Origin: Diogma glabrata
Taxonomy: Eukaryota; Arthropoda; Insecta; Diptera; Cylindrotomidae
DNA length: 64,000 bases
Direction: 5' to 3'
NCBI GenBank assembly: GCA_963693315.1
Contig: CAVNZG010001019.1
Location: forward strand, 171,076-235,075
The notes beneath the pieces are model-generated. The model had not been told where the DNA came from, searched no databases, and saw nothing but the letters and a program-made list of their open reading frames with translations. Each line of letters opens with the position of its first letter. Positions within the stretch are counted from its first letter, which is position 1. Shown here in pieces: positions 45,600 through 59,643 of the stretch. Both the position numbers and the translations under genes were made by a program.

Positions 45600-45778
<179 letters not shown>

Positions 45779-45969
45779 TAAATCTCATACTTCACTGCAT
45801 ATGAAGATAATTGGTATAAATTAGTATATACAAATTTAGTTAAGAATTCAAATAAAATTTTTCTTGCTCTTTTAAATCACCCACGGTTTATGGATGATTT
45901 AATTAATAACAAAACTAGGATAAAAATATATACAAAAATATTTTTTCGAAATAAATTTTTCCACGGTTT

Positions 45970-47226
45970 ATGGAAGAATTAATTCTTCAATCAAAAAATT
46001 TTAATATTGATCCAAAAACTAATAACGCTAATAAATTAAGTAATCAACATAAAATGAATAAAATGGCTTTAGACCAAATAAATAATTTAATTAAAAGTCT
46101 TAGACTCCCTGACTCTATCAAAGATCTCCCTAAATTTGAAGGATCCAAGCATTCTTTATATGAGTTCATTAATAATGTAGACGAAATACTTCGACAATGC
46201 GAAAGTGTTTTAGGAGAAAGTCGAATGCCTGTAACTTTTTTAAGAGCAATCAGAAATAAAATCACTGGCGAAGCTGATGAAGTTCTAATAATGTATGGAA
46301 CTCCATTATCCTGGGATGATATAAAATATAACCTAATCACACATTATGCAGATAAGCGTAATGAGACAAGTCTAATACGAGACTTACATACAATCTACCA
46401 AGGTAATGATACAATTGAAAAATACTTTTCTAAAATAATAGATATTCAATCCACTATAATTAACCACACAAAGTTAAATGAAACTAACGAAACCGTAATT
46501 ACAACTAAAGAAAAACTTAATAAAGAAATGCGTCTAGCCATATTTTTAGCAGGAATTAAAGAACCAATGGGTTCAATGATTAAAGCTAGAAACCCTTCCA
46601 ATACTGCTGAAGTTTTTTCTCTTTGTATAACAGAACAAAACATGTACTACATAAAAAATAAAACAAACCCTACCATAACGAACAGTGTTGTGAAGAAAAC
46701 AGTTCCATTCCAACCAGTTAGACAATTTAACTCGTTTAATGTTCCACGAATGCAATATCCAATGCAATATTCAATGCAACACCCCTCATATAACAGGCCA
46801 TTTAATAATAATATACCTTTTCCCAGACCTAATTCAATTAGCAACAACAACAATTTTTCAACCAATCATTATAGAACACCTAATTTTCCGCCCAAACCTC
46901 AACAACGTAATTTTGAACCTATGGACACAAGTTCCAATAAAAATAAATTCACTCAACCAACTAAATTCCCTCAACAACCCTTTAGCCCAAATAAACAAAA
47001 TTATTTCCAGTCAACAGGCCCTCCAAGATTTCACAGTGAGGAACTGTTCAATACAGAAAATTTAGAAAATCCTCAAGACGAATTAGATATGTATAATAAC
47101 ATATTTATGCCTAGCAACGATACGAACTACTTTCCAGACCTTGACTCTTTTGAAGAAAAAACAATAGAATTGGCAGACAACCCCGACGAGGAAAATTTTC
47201 CCCAACAAGCCTCGGAGAACCAATAG
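45970..47226 (+). CDS. Gag of element 2
   Basis: 418 residues, uninterrupted. The first half is a helical capsid-type region (FEGSKHSLYEFINNVDEILR, then FLRAIRNKITGEADEVL, then FLAGIKEPMGSMI). The second half is Asn/Pro/Gln/Phe-rich and ends acidic, with no CCHC knuckle, as is usual in the 17.6/297 group. The product would form the virus-like particle. The ATG lies about 570 bp after the primer site. It ends at TAG; a TGA follows two codons later in the same frame before the protease frame opens, and the usual -1 frameshift arrangement is not apparent. It is the only intact ORF of the element. Confidence 0.85.
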   Translation: MEELILQSKNFNIDPKTNNANKLSNQHKMNKMALDQINNLIKSLRLPDSIKDLPKFEGSKHSLYEFINNVDEILRQCESVLGESRMPVTFLRAIRNKITGEADEVLIMYGTPLSWDDIKYNLITHYADKRNETSLIRDLHTIYQGNDTIEKYFSKIIDIQSTIINHTKLNETNETVITTKEKLNKEMRLAIFLAGIKEPMGSMIKARNPSNTAEVFSLCITEQNMYYIKNKTNPTITNSVVKKTVPFQPVRQFNSFNVPRMQYPMQYSMQHPSYNRPFNNNIPFPRPNSISNNNNFSTNHYRTPNFPPKPQQRNFEPMDTSSNKNKFTQPTKFPQQPFSPNKQNYFQSTGPPRFHSEELFNTENLENPQDELDMYNNIFMPSNDTNYFPDLDSFEEKTIELADNPDEENFPQQASENQ

Positions 47227-47238
47227 GATTGAAAAAAT

Positions 47239-50034
47239 TTGAATTCTCATCAAACTGGACTTTTGCCTTACATACATATAAAACTTAATAGAACCACTAA
47301 GCTAAAAATGCTAATCGATACAGGTGCCAACAAATCTTTTATCAATCCTAAATACGTACACCCGTCACGAATAACAAATATTTCTCCTATAAACATTAAA
47401 ACCCTTTTTCAAACTCATCAAGTATCAAAACAAGTTACAATACAAGGTTTAGCAGAATTTTGTACTAGCGACCCACTAGACTTTTTGATATTCAAATTCC
47501 ATGATTATTTTGACGGCCTAATAGGATTAGAATTAATTCAAAAACTAGGAATCGAATTAGACTTCAAAAAATCCACATTAGAAACAGATAGAGTACAAAT
47601 TCCATTACTATTCAAACCCAACTATATATCAAAAACCTTTAATATCCCCCGTAGAAGTAAAACAACAATACATGTACCAGTTGACATATAAAATGGTGAA
47701 ATATATGTTAAACCAATTCTAGTAAATAATCAACTGTTTATACCAGAAGGTGTATACATTTCCAAAAATTGGTATGCTTTTATGGAAATTATAAATTTTT
47801 CAGACCATGAAAAAACATGTTTATTCGAACAACTAATTAAAGTTGAACCCTTGAATACAATAGAAATGAACCATTCGTCAATCACTAAAAATAACGTATG
47901 TACATCTGATATATCTAATCTAATCCGGATTAACCATCTAAATGAAGAAGAACAAAAGGCTATTAAAAGGTTATGTATTAGACATGAAAATCTATTCCAA
48001 AAAGAAAATCAAAAACTAACTTTTACTAACCAAGTGAAACATAGTATAGACTTAAAGAACGAAAAGCCCATCTTCAGCAAAAGCTACAGATACCCTTACA
48101 TTCACAAGGAAGAAGTTAAAGAACAGATTAATAAAATGTTAGAACAGGGTATTATACGACCAAGTTATTCACCGTGGTCTTCACCGATTTGGATAGTACC
48201 CAAGAAATCTGATGCTAGCGGAAAACGTAAATGACGTCTCGTAGTAGACTATCGTAAACTAAACGAACAAACAATAGACGATCGCTACCTACTACCCAAC
48301 ATCACTGAAATACTTGACAAATTGGGTAAATGTATGTATTTCACAACTTTGGATTTAACTTCTGGGTTCCACCAAATAGAAGTTAATCCTAAGGACATAG
48401 AAAAAACTGCTTTTACGGTAGATCAAGGACATTTTGAGTATGTAAGAATGCCTTTCGGTTTAAAAAATGCCCCATCAACATTCCAACGTGTGATGGACAA
48501 TGTTCTTAAAGATCTACAAGGAAAAACATGTCTTTGCTACATGGACGACATTATAGTATTTTCAACATCACTTCAAGAACATATTGAGAATTTAGATCAA
48601 GTCTTTAAAAATTTAGCAAAAGCAAACCTTAAAATTCAATTGGATAAATCAGAATTCTTACACAAAGAAGTAGCTTTTTTAGGACATCTAGTTACGTCTG
48701 AAGGGGTAAAACCCAACCCTGATAAGATAATTGCAATTAAAAACTTTCCTATTCCTAAAACAGAAAAACAAATTAAATCTTTTCTAGGATTGTTAGGTTA
48801 TTATAGAAAATTTATTAAGGATTTTGCAAATTTAACTAAACCATTAACTCAGTGTTTACGAAAAGACAAAAAAATTGTAATAGATCAAAATTATATCAAT
48901 TGCTTTGAAAACTGTAAACAAATGTTGTGTAGCGAACCAATTCTACAATATCCAGATTTCTCAAAAGAATTTATTCTTACTACTGATGCTAGTAATGTTG
49001 CTCTAGGTGCAGTCTTATCTCAAGGAGACATAGGCTTGGATAAACCCATTTGTTATGCCTCCAGAACTTTATCCGTTTCAGAACAAAATTATTCCACTAT
49101 CGAAAAAGAACTTTTAGCCATTGTTTGGGCTACTAAATATTTTCGACCATATTTATTCGGTCAAAAGTTTAAAATCATCACGGATCATAAGCCTTTAACC
49201 TGGTTATTCAGTCTTAAAGAACCTAATTCCAAACTAATCAGATGGAGATTAAAATTAGAGTAATTTGATTCAACCTCACAATCTATCAAAAATAGATCTA
49301 TCTCGGCCCATAAAACTAAAGACAATATTCCAACAACTGACACAGTTTTAAATGAATTTAATATTCAGATTATATTAGAAATCGATAATAAACAAACCAC
49401 TGTTATCCATGAATCCCAAAAGCCCTTTTCTTCAAAAATCCGGCATATATTCAAAAGCAAAGAATTCAAAGAAGACATATTAATATCAATCTTAAAAAAC
49501 CATGTTCATCCCGGAAAACTAACAGGCCTTGCTTGTAACCAAGATACATTTAACTAATTGAACATCGTATCAAAAACTCATTTTCACGATCTTAAACTAT
49601 TAAGATGCAAATATTTTGTGAAAGATATAGAGGATCATTTCGAACAAATTAACTTAATCCACGAGATACATAATCTAGGCAATCACCGTGGCATTCAAGA
49701 AAACTTAGAACAATTAAAAAGACAGTATTATTTCCCTAGAATGAAAACATTAATACAAAAAATAATAAATCGATGTAACACATGTCAAACACAAAAATAC
49801 GATAGACAACATAGACAGTTAAAACTAGAAATTGCGGAAACACCAGTAAAACCATTAGAAATTATACATATTGATACCTTCTTTATAAATAACGAACGAT
49901 ATTTAACCATAATAGACAAATTTTCCAAATTTGGATCCGCTTTTCACCTAAATATCCTAGACAGCAGTGAAATATTAAAAAATATTAAAGTTTACATATC
50001 TATACACGGTACACCAAAGAAAATTATTACAGAT
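47239..50034 (+). pseudogene. pol of element 2, N-terminal part (PR-RT-RH-IN start)
   Basis: All domains lie in one frame with no indel that shifts it. The order is aspartic protease (MLIDTGANKS), a linker, reverse transcriptase ([26 protein letters not shown], catalytic LCYMDDII), RNase H ([15 protein letters not shown]), the HHCC finger of integrase (HEIHNLGNHRG, CNTCQ) and the first catalytic Asp of the integrase core (IIHIDTF). Four stops interrupt it: TAA 47689, TGA 48232 (at the conserved Trp before [11 protein letters not shown]), TAA 49261 and TAA 49555. The region between RNase H and integrase is shortened. The frame ends where a non-LTR element is inserted, right after the second catalytic Asp (IITD). 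Confidence 0.88.
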
Positions 50035-51624
50035 TTTTTTTTTTTTTTATTAATTAGTTAGACATGTTTAGCACACTAAATATGAAATATTCATTATTTA
50101 GACTCTTTGAATATCCGAAGGTACCATGTCAACTATAAAGGAAAGAGATGAGGAAAATGGAAGGAATGGGGATATAGGGATAACTATACTAATTTTTTTA
50201 AATGATGATGGACATTTTCTTTGAATGCCTGAGGGGAAAATTCATCGGGAAATACAGAGGAAGGCAATGAGTTCCATAATTTGGCCACTCTATTAAAATA
50301 GTCGTTTTGGAAGGACACAGTTCTACAACGAGGTATTTGTACAACAAATGGATGGGATAACTCGGCAGCTCTTGTTTGTCGATTATACTGCGCACACGAT
50401 AGAAGGATATTTTGAATTTCCTTAGAGGGGAATTCGCTAAAGTTATACTTATAGTAGATTGACAATTCAGCCACATTTCTTCTGTGCTGGAGTGAATCAA
50501 GCTGGTCCGTTAGTTCGGTATTACCAATCAACCGTATTGCTTTTCTCTATACAGAGTCTAGACAATTTATTGTTGACTGACAAGCACCTCCCAAACATGA
50601 CAGCAGTACTCCATACATGGACGAATAAAGGACTTGAAGATTAGCAAAATTTGCTCGGGATTGAAATACTTTTTACATCGACTCAAGAATCCTAATTTTT
50701 GCATTGCAGATTTAGTGAGGTTGAACCCATGTTTATTCCATTTCAGGTTATTTTGAATATCCACTCCAAGAAGTCTAACAGATTCAACCTCACGCAATTC
50801 CTCATGCTTTATTTTAATAGGAAAATTTTTATGTCGCTCTATTCGTGAAAGACGGTATAATTTGGTTTTGGTTGAATTAAATGAAACAAGATTACGATCA
50901 CCCTATTCCATTATACGCTCCAGATCTTTGTTGATAGAACCAATTAGCAACTCTCTATCAGTGGTAACTGCAGTATGAGATCGAAATTTAGGAAATGCAT
51001 GTAATGTGCTGTCATCAGCAAAACTATGGATTGGGTGCACTGTGGAAATAAGTAAGTCATTAATGTATAGAAGAAACAAGGTTGGTGAGAGTGCCGAACC
51101 TTGGAGAACCCCAGCATTGGTTGTGAAAATATTGGATGTGATACCATCTAAATTAACATGAATTTGGCGACCTGTAAGAAAACTATGAATCCATGAGACA
51201 GTAAGATGGTATTAAGATGGTATTAAGATGCCATAAGATTTTAATTTAGCTATAAGATTTTTATGCCACACTTTATCAAATGCTTTAGAGATGTCAAGTG
51301 AAATACTGAATGTTTCATCGTGGTTTTCCAGCGATTTGTTCCAGAGATGGGATACGTAGGCTAACAGATCACCTGTTGCATGACTTCTACGAAAACCATA
51401 CTGCTTATCATCAATAATTCGCAACATTTCCAAATAATCTATCAAATTGTAGTTAACATATTTTTCAAATATTTTAGCTAAAACCGACAGAACTGCAATT
51501 GGTCTATAATTGTTAGGATCTATCTTACTGCCTTTCTTTGGTATGGGTTGAACTCTGGCCAGCTTCCAAGAGTCGGGAAATATTCCGGTTTTATAAGATA
51601 AATAGAAAACCGGTTTTATAAGAT
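50035..51624 (-). mobile_element. 5'-truncated Jockey-superfamily element inserted in integrase
   Basis: About 1.6 kb on the minus strand with a 15-base poly(A) tail at its 3' end (T run 50034-50048). The target is AGAT on both sides, and integrase continues in frame after 51625. RT motifs appear in order but in several frames: KQYGFRRSHATGDLL and DISKAFDKVWH (51445-51212), the SFADDST box (around 51030), KLGFLSRCKKYF (50797-50567) and the C-terminal IPRCRTVSFQNDYF (50531-50184). Endonuclease and the N-terminal RT are missing. Frameshifts and stops make it a pseudogene. A short duplicated CCGGTTTTATAAGATA lies at the 5' junction. Confidence 0.85.
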
Positions 51625-51625
51625 A

Positions 51626-52222
51626 GATAGAGGAAAACAGTTTGCTTCAGTCATACTTAAACAATTCTGTGAACTTCACAATATATCATTACATCTCACA
51701 ACTCTTAAGTCATCTACAGGCAATTCTCCTGTAGAAAGCTTTTACTCTACACTTACGGAAATATACCGGATATTATATTCTAAAGAGCCTGACAAATCAG
51801 TTGACGATCTTATGTTAGAAACAATTATAACATACAATAATTCAATTCATTCTGTTACTAAAATGACACCCTTAGAACTTAAAAACGGTCATTACATAAA
51901 AACTGAAATGTTTCCTATTAAAACTATCCCAAAAATGCATGACTATATAGAAGAACACAAACGGACATACGACAAACTTTGCAAACTCATACACCATAGA
52001 AACTTTCAACAGAAAGAACATATAATTAATAATCAATAAAAACAGAACTGAACCACCGACATTTAAACCAAACCAAATAGTTTACGAAAAAGATAACAGA
52101 CGTAATAAGTTACACCCTAGATATACTAAACATAAAGTACTCAAAACTAACAAAGTTACAATTTCCACTATTAGAAGAAGAATACATAAAAATAAAATTA
52201 AAAAACGATTACAGGTTCAGTA
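51626..52222 (+). pseudogene. pol of element 2, integrase C-terminal part
   Basis: Resumes with DRGKQFAS and includes the catalytic Glu in GNSPVESFYSTL, so the D, D, E triad was complete before the insertion. The frame ends at TAA 52037. After a one-base shift, a basic C-terminal tail (KPNQIVYEKDNRR..., ending near 52222) continues. Confidence 0.8.
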
Positions 52223-52249
52223 GGACTACAAGTCAATCACTAACTATCA

Positions 52250-53264
<1,015 letters not shown>

Positions 53265-53588
53265 TAAAAGCTCGATTTGTGCAACACATTAAAAACCGGC
53301 CTGAGTGCAATTTCCGAACATGACGAAATTATCGAACCTTTCATTCAATCATGTCGTTTTAACTTACCTATTTATAGAAACAGTCCTTTGATGATGTAAT
53401 AAGACATTTTCGATTATACAATGTATGAAGTATGTACATATTATTTTTTGCTTCAAAACTAGGTTGTCGATATTCTCAAAAAATACGCATAATTGCAAAT
53501 CAAAATTTATTACCTTAACAATTCAATATAAATAATGGAAAGGATTACATAATACATATTTTATTATTTTTGAAAGCATGCATTATAT

Positions 53589-54308
53589 TCATATTTTTTT
53601 AAAAAAATCGGAAATGCTGGTTTGCTTTAAGCAATCATTTCTTTTGAGTACTGCGTGTTCTCTTAAATTGTGAAGAATCATGTAGTCTTCCATAGGAACT
53701 TCATTTTGTTGAGCCCAATCTAAGCAAATAGTAAAGCTCCTTATTGCGTCGTCTATCTTAATATATGGTTTATCATTAATTATGATATCGTCTTCAGCGC
53801 TTTCTGCATCAGAACTTGTTGGGCCTTCTTGAAAATTGAATTCATTGATCCACTCGTTGACTTCATTTGTGGAGTATTCATCTTCGTGTGGTATTTGTGC
53901 CAGCAATAACTGAATAGATTCCACCTCTGACCTGGAACGTTGTAAATTGTTTCGGAGTTCAATTAGTGGTATGTCATCCTCAGAATCCCACATCACTGAT
54001 CCTTGTCTCATTTTCAAGACATTCCAGCTATTTTTAATTGTGGTTTGCTTAAGACCAGCCCAAGAATTAGCCAAAAACATCACTGCATTTTTCAGATTAA
54101 AATTGTTTATTGCCGTTTGAATATTGTTCTCGTCGACCGCTACGATATGTGACAATAAACTCTTTTTATAATTTGTTTTGATCGTATGTATGACGTTTTG
54201 GTCCATCGGTTGGAGCAGAGCGGTACAGTTCGGTGGGAAGCATATTATTGTTAAGTTTAACCCATTAATTAATAAATTGGAATCGCGAGAATGACAAGCC
54301 AATGACAT
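53589..54308 (-). pseudogene. pogo/Tigger transposase, C-terminal part
   Basis: 239 residues, the DDE_1 domain from the second catalytic Asp region onward: HSRDSNL, then PPNCTALLQPMDQNVIHTIK with the third catalytic Asp, then the WAGLKQTTIKNSWNVL helix. An acidic tail follows, ending KQTSISDFFKKI, which resembles a PCNA-interacting (QxxIxxFF) motif, a feature known for some pogo-type transposases. The second Asp (LLLDN) is encoded just upstream in another frame; an extra base near 54308 separates them. The methionine at 54308 is therefore not a real start. Confidence 0.85.
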
Positions 54309-55234
54309 TGTCCAATAAAAGAGCAGCTTTTTGAGGAAGGTTTTGAGATCGAAGGAACTGCTTCACCTAAAATTAATAAAGCTAAGATTAATTACAACAT
54401 TTAAGTTTGATTTAAAAAACATAAATACCTCGGGAACAAAGGTGGTTTCTAACCAAGTTTGAAATAAAGCTGATGTCATCCAAGCACTTTGATTTCCTCT
54501 ATATAAAATGGGTAGATGAGCATTTTTGAAAGCTCTTGGTTTCTTAGCTTTCCCGATGACAAAGAGTTTAATTTTGTGCGTACCTGAACTATTGGCACAG
54601 GGTAAAAATGTTATACGCTGTTTAATTACCTTTCGCCCTGGAGCTGATTTTTCCACAATCCTCACCAACGTTTTGTCAGGCAACATTTTCCAAAATAGCC
54701 CACTTTCATCGGCGTTATATATTTGGTCATCGGTCAAATTCAATTTTCTTATTATTTCGTGGAAATTAGCAACAAACGGATCAACTGCCTGGCTGTTATT
54801 TGAAAGTTTTTCACCAACAACTTTTAATAACCGAATTCCATACCTCTTTTTGAAGTTTTTAAGCCACCCACTGCTTGCTGAAAATTTTGAATTGGTTTCT
54901 TTAATTTTGCCGTGTAGCTTTATGGCTTTTTCAGATAAAATACGAGAGGAAATCGGAATATGACTAGCTCTCTGGTTACAAAACCATTTATACAAGGCTT
55001 CTTCCATTTTTGGGAATTCCGGAGATTTCAACGTCTTTCGATTTCCGGGACCCACCTCGGTTTACAAATAAACTCATTAATACGTTTTTTTTGTTGTTGA
55101 ACCCGTGCGATAGTTGATCGATGCACTAAATATTGTGCTGCCAATTTTCCGGCTGATACACCTGTTTGTAAGCTTCTTAAAATTTCTTGTTTTTGTTCCA
55201 TAGAAAGAAACGTTTTCTTTACTTGAGAGGACAT
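54309..55234 (-). pseudogene. pogo/Tigger transposase, N-terminal part with a 62-bp intron
   Basis: 55234-55028 encodes a psq/CENP-B-type helix-turn-helix (MEQKQEILRSLQTGVSAGKL, then STIARVQQQKKRI). From 55055 the frame shifts by one base and continues as a Tc5/CENP-B second HTH (WFCNQRASHIPISSRILSEK) and the start of the DDE domain with the first Asp in YNADESGLFWK. At 54428-54367 a 62-base insert starts GTATTT and ends TTTTAG. Removing it joins FVPE to VKQFLRSQNLP in phase and avoids a stop, so it is a good candidate intron. The second catalytic Asp (LLLDN) follows near 54312. Two frameshifts (near 55050 and 54308) inactivate the gene. Confidence 0.82.
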
Positions 55235-55780
55235 TATTATTTTTTAAATGCAATTTTAACTTTTATTTTTCACTTTGCTCACTACTGACCACACTACACA
55301 AGAAAAAATTTTATTGTGCGCGGTGATATCAATAAATATACATACATATCCTTTTCATAAATTTAGATTGTTTCATTTACATAATTACAGTTATAAGTGT
55401 AATAGCACCATACAGAGAAACAAAAAAAGCAAACGTAAGAGAAAGAGATGCATACGTAGAATATGTTTTTGAAACAAATATTGTTTTATTGTTCCAGTAT
55501 GATGCTCCCACTTTTCCCTTATGGATCCTATTAATAAAAGGAGATGACAAGAATCATCAAATGATAATATAGCGGTAATTTCGTAAATATCACGTGCAAT
55601 TATAGACAAATAATAGCGGTTTCCAAACATTATTAGTATTTTTCGGTCACTAAAAAAAATTGTTGCAATTATTGAACGCGAAAGAAGAAATGTTGCAATC
55701 ATCAAAAGTTAAGAATTTTTGTTTTGATTTGCATTTATCGAAAGTTGCAAGTATCGAATGTTGCACAAATCGAGCTTTTA

Positions 55781-55944
<164 letters not shown>

Positions 55945-56024
55945 ATACGTAATCACACTTTGTACCCAAGTAGAAGATTCAATATATTGTAAAGCAACCA
56001 GTATTGGAAAAAGTAACGAGCACT
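55945..56024 (+). pseudogene. Env remnant of element 2, short middle piece
   Basis: About 26 codons between the TA array and the next insertion, with the cysteine-containing pattern [10 protein letters not shown]. Continuity with env on both sides is inferred from position. Confidence 0.5.
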
Positions 56025-56519
56025 TGTAATGAAGTGCCTCTCAAGATGATAATGGGAGTGGCTTAGCAGGATGCGTACCTAGATTTGATGTATTGCCGTT
56101 CGACTTAGTCTCAATCATCGTGGATAGGAGATAGTATAGACCTGCTGCTTCAGCACAAATGCAGAAATGTACGCAATTTTCAAAATATATCAGAAATGGA
56201 AACAAATACTAGTGCGAAAATGAGACTCTGGCGACCCCCTTCTACGAAAGAACCACGGTCGGCACGTTCAACCCCTCATTCACTCACCTACCCCCACACA
56301 TACACACACACACACAGATTCACACCCCTATAATTAAAAAAAACAATCAATTACACTCACCCATGGTTATATCCTCCTGGCCTCCAATCAGATTTAATTC
56401 AGCCCTCCATCAGCACTGCGGCAGAGTTGAACAGGTTGCACAACCACTTAGCAAATATATATATATGATCGTTATGAAAAATTCCGGTATTTAGTTGTTT
56501 ATGTTGCGTAAATTCCAAT

Positions 56520-56945
56520 CAAATAATTGAAGTCGGTGAATAAAATTTGTAATTATAGTTGAAGAATCACACAAATAATCGTGATGAACACTCGTTGAAT
56601 AAAATTTATGCTTATAGTTGAATAATTTAGACTAACTTGAAATCGTTGAATAAAGGTTATAATTATACGTGAATAATCAAACAAATAATTGTAGTGAACA
56701 ATCGTTGAATAAAGGTCATAATTATACGTGAATAATCAAACAAATAATTGTAGTGAACAATCGTTGAATAAAATCTATGATTGCAGTTGAATAATTTGGA
56801 CAAATGGAAATCGATGAATAATATTTATAATTATAGTTGTATAATCACACAAATAATTGTGATGAACATTCGTTGAATAAAATCTAGAATTACAGCCGAG
56901 TACGTTGAAAAAATATGCAGCAGCAATTGGTATAACTAATCGTTG
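56520..56945. repeat. 59-bp minisatellite, about 7 units
   Basis: Units combine CGTTGAATAAAATTTAT, AATTATAGTTGAATAATC and ACAAATAATTGTAGTGAAC. Two adjacent units around 56640-56760 are nearly identical. Confidence 0.85.
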
Positions 56946-59466
56946 ACTCGATTTACAATTATAGTTGAAAATACGGCTGAATACGTGAAAATCCAATGTA
57001 AAAATTTGGTCGATAAGTAAAGTTCGGTGTATAGGTTGCCAATAATGATGTAAATCTTGTACCAAACGTCGCAATAATTATCGACAGTAAGGATACAAAT
57101 ATTGTACCAAAAATAAGTTGGAACAGCTGACACAGATGAAGCAAATATTGCATACAAATATGTGATAAAAGATGATAAGATGGTATGCGTATATAACACT
57201 AGTACCGAATTATGGTGTAGGAGCTGTAACTGATGAAATAACTGTTGTGCCAAAAATTCGTGGTGGAGAACAAGTTTCAGTTCCGTTTACCTTTCCGTCA
57301 CTGCTTTTACTACTCCGCTTATTCCAAGCATAAGACAAACACAACATATACAAATTTTTTTTCCTTTTCCTTTGTTTCAGATGGTGGCTTCACCCCAATT
57401 AGTGGCTAGGTTACAGGTATTATTAATTACTCGCCACTAAAGGAGTAATATGAAAAATTTTGCTAAATCGAACGAACCGTACTTCACTAATTAATCATAA
57501 TTTATTGTGCACATACTTTATTTACAATTCATAATAGATCTAATCATGTTTAGTCTAGGTTTCAATAAGCACAAAAAAAAATTACACATAAACTAATATT
57601 ACTTAATATTTTGCTAAACGGGATTGCTTTATCGTGCGTATTAAATACTTAAATACAGTTTACTGTTCTTATGCCAACAATTCTATTGATATCAATTTGC
57701 TTTACAGCTTGGATTGTACTATAATAAATAATAACGGAACAATATAATTACGCTACACACAAAAAAAATTTTCTAATATGACATGCAAATCCTATGGCGT
57801 TACATACGGCATAAAGTTTATATAAGGTCAACCCGAAGGTTAATTTAATTTAAATATGTAAATTCTAAAAATTTAATTTAAAGGTACTATTCACACTATA
57901 ATAAATAAGGACACTACTAGCACTAATATACAAAATGTTCTAATCATGCAAGCATTACGGACACGGCCTATAGTTCGTACCGTATTTACCTTCGTATAAT
58001 TATTTAATGCACATCTATTTTTAGCACGCTACAGTAATTAACTACACAAATGACTCTAAAGCTCGAAAGTTTTGAAAATAGGGCCTGCCCGACGTAATGA
58101 ATTACTTGTTGCCTATAGTTCACTTAGTTTCCACTTTCATAATAATTTTAGAGTCTCAATGGAACTTAATAATTTACCCTTCATTCAAGGTTCCATTAAA
58201 TTCATCAATTTACACACAGATACAATCAATAATCACACTTTTGGACTAATCGGATGGGCTTACGTAATCATTACACTCAAGTCCCTCTATTATCACTATT
58301 CAATAATTTCCATAATTTGGAGGTAGTTATTTAACACAAAAAAAAATATGAATTAAAATATGATCCGTCATACCTTTTCTATTATTCTCGCCATCTTTTT
58401 ATTTTGTCATCGTCTTCGGTGATATTCAATCAAAAATGGATACTCACAAAACTCGATCTTGGGCCTTCTTTCTTTCGTTTTACGGCTTCAATTTTTCCCC
58501 AAACAAATAGCCTGGTCTGTGTATACTCCCTATACTAAGCGCCAAACCAAAATCCTCTTTAAGTTGCTTTTCGTGTTGGTTTTATTCCATAAAAAATAAT
58601 CATCGCCATTTCCATTTATTTTTTTAACAATTTAGACCAAGTTAATTGACAGAACCACACAGTATATCCAATAGCCGTCACAAAAATGTAATAGAATAAT
58701 AGAATGAAAAATTTACAGTCGTTCATTATATACCCAAAAATTTCAACATCGAAAAAACTCGAATACAGTGTTTGATGTAAGGCAATTAATTCACATCTTG
58801 TATTTACTTGTTATGAACTTTTTATAGTTACACAAAACTGTTTGTTATTTGATATTATTGCACAAAAACAATTTTGCGATACAAATCATTTCCGATACAT
58901 TAATAACATTTAACATTGAATTTAAAATGAATTAAATGCAAGTTCAATCGATGTTATGGTGTTTAGGTATTACAAAACTACAATCTACTATATCAGCACA
59001 GTGAAGTTCAGTTCCATAACGGAAAGATTGTTTGAAGCAAAATATTCATACAAAGATAAATCGAATGTTTAACAAAGCAAGATAGTAATTCTTTGTATGT
59101 TGACGATTGGACAAATACGCACAGCTGTTATGAGGTTTGAAAACTTTGTCGTTTAATAGCGGTTAGTATATGGAGAATCCAAATTCAAATAATATAGTGA
59201 AAATAATCGGATGGAAACGTAGCGTGAGTCAATTTTAGTGGGTTGTAAAATTAAATTTTAATGTTTATATAGATAATATTTAAGGAAAATTTTTAATTAA
59301 TTCAAATTAATTAATATTATATTATATTAATTAATATATAAAATTAGTGTAATTGGTTCAATTTTTTTTTCAAATATGTCTGTCCAGCTAACCAAAATTT
59401 AGTTAAAATTTTTTTTGATAAATAAAAAACTATGGGTTATGGAGATTATAAGAAATATGACGATTG
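56946..59466. other. No recognisable gene within the LTR-like insertion
   Basis: AT-rich, with short frames only. Purely non-coding as far as I can see. Confidence 0.4.
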
Positions 59467-59639
59467 ATGGTGGGTGGATGAGAAACTATTACAAGCGGTA
59501 CCAGTTAATAAAAAAAATGACAACTAATGAATCTGAGACTGTACGAAAAAGGTGCCTGTTAATGATGGATGGAAAAAGAACTATTACAAGCTACTTATGG
59601 TAACCACGAATGACAACTAAAAAATCAGAGACTATAATA
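59467..59639. repeat. Direct duplication of about 100 bp at the right end of the insertion
   Basis: AACTATTACAAGC...TGACAACTAA...GAGACT occurs twice, near 59483 and 59578. Confidence 0.7.
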
Positions 59640-59643
59640 CACT

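Larger units (their letters stand above)
56025..59639. mobile_element. LTR-like insertion in env of element 2, candidate TSD CACT
   Basis: CACT occurs at 56021-56024 and 59640-59643, and env-like sequence lies on both sides. The insert starts TGTAATGAAG and over its first 250 bp follows the same motif order as the old LTR at 12064-12144/28031-28200. It contains a 59-bp minisatellite and no recognisable gag or pol, so it may be a long solo LTR, or an LTR carrying further unrecognised insertions. The right end is not TG...CA-like, so the boundary is uncertain. Confidence 0.5.

Noticed and set aside
54526..54963. 145-residue plus-strand ORF opposite the pogo transposase
   Set aside because: The minus strand has clear transposase motifs; this is its shadow.
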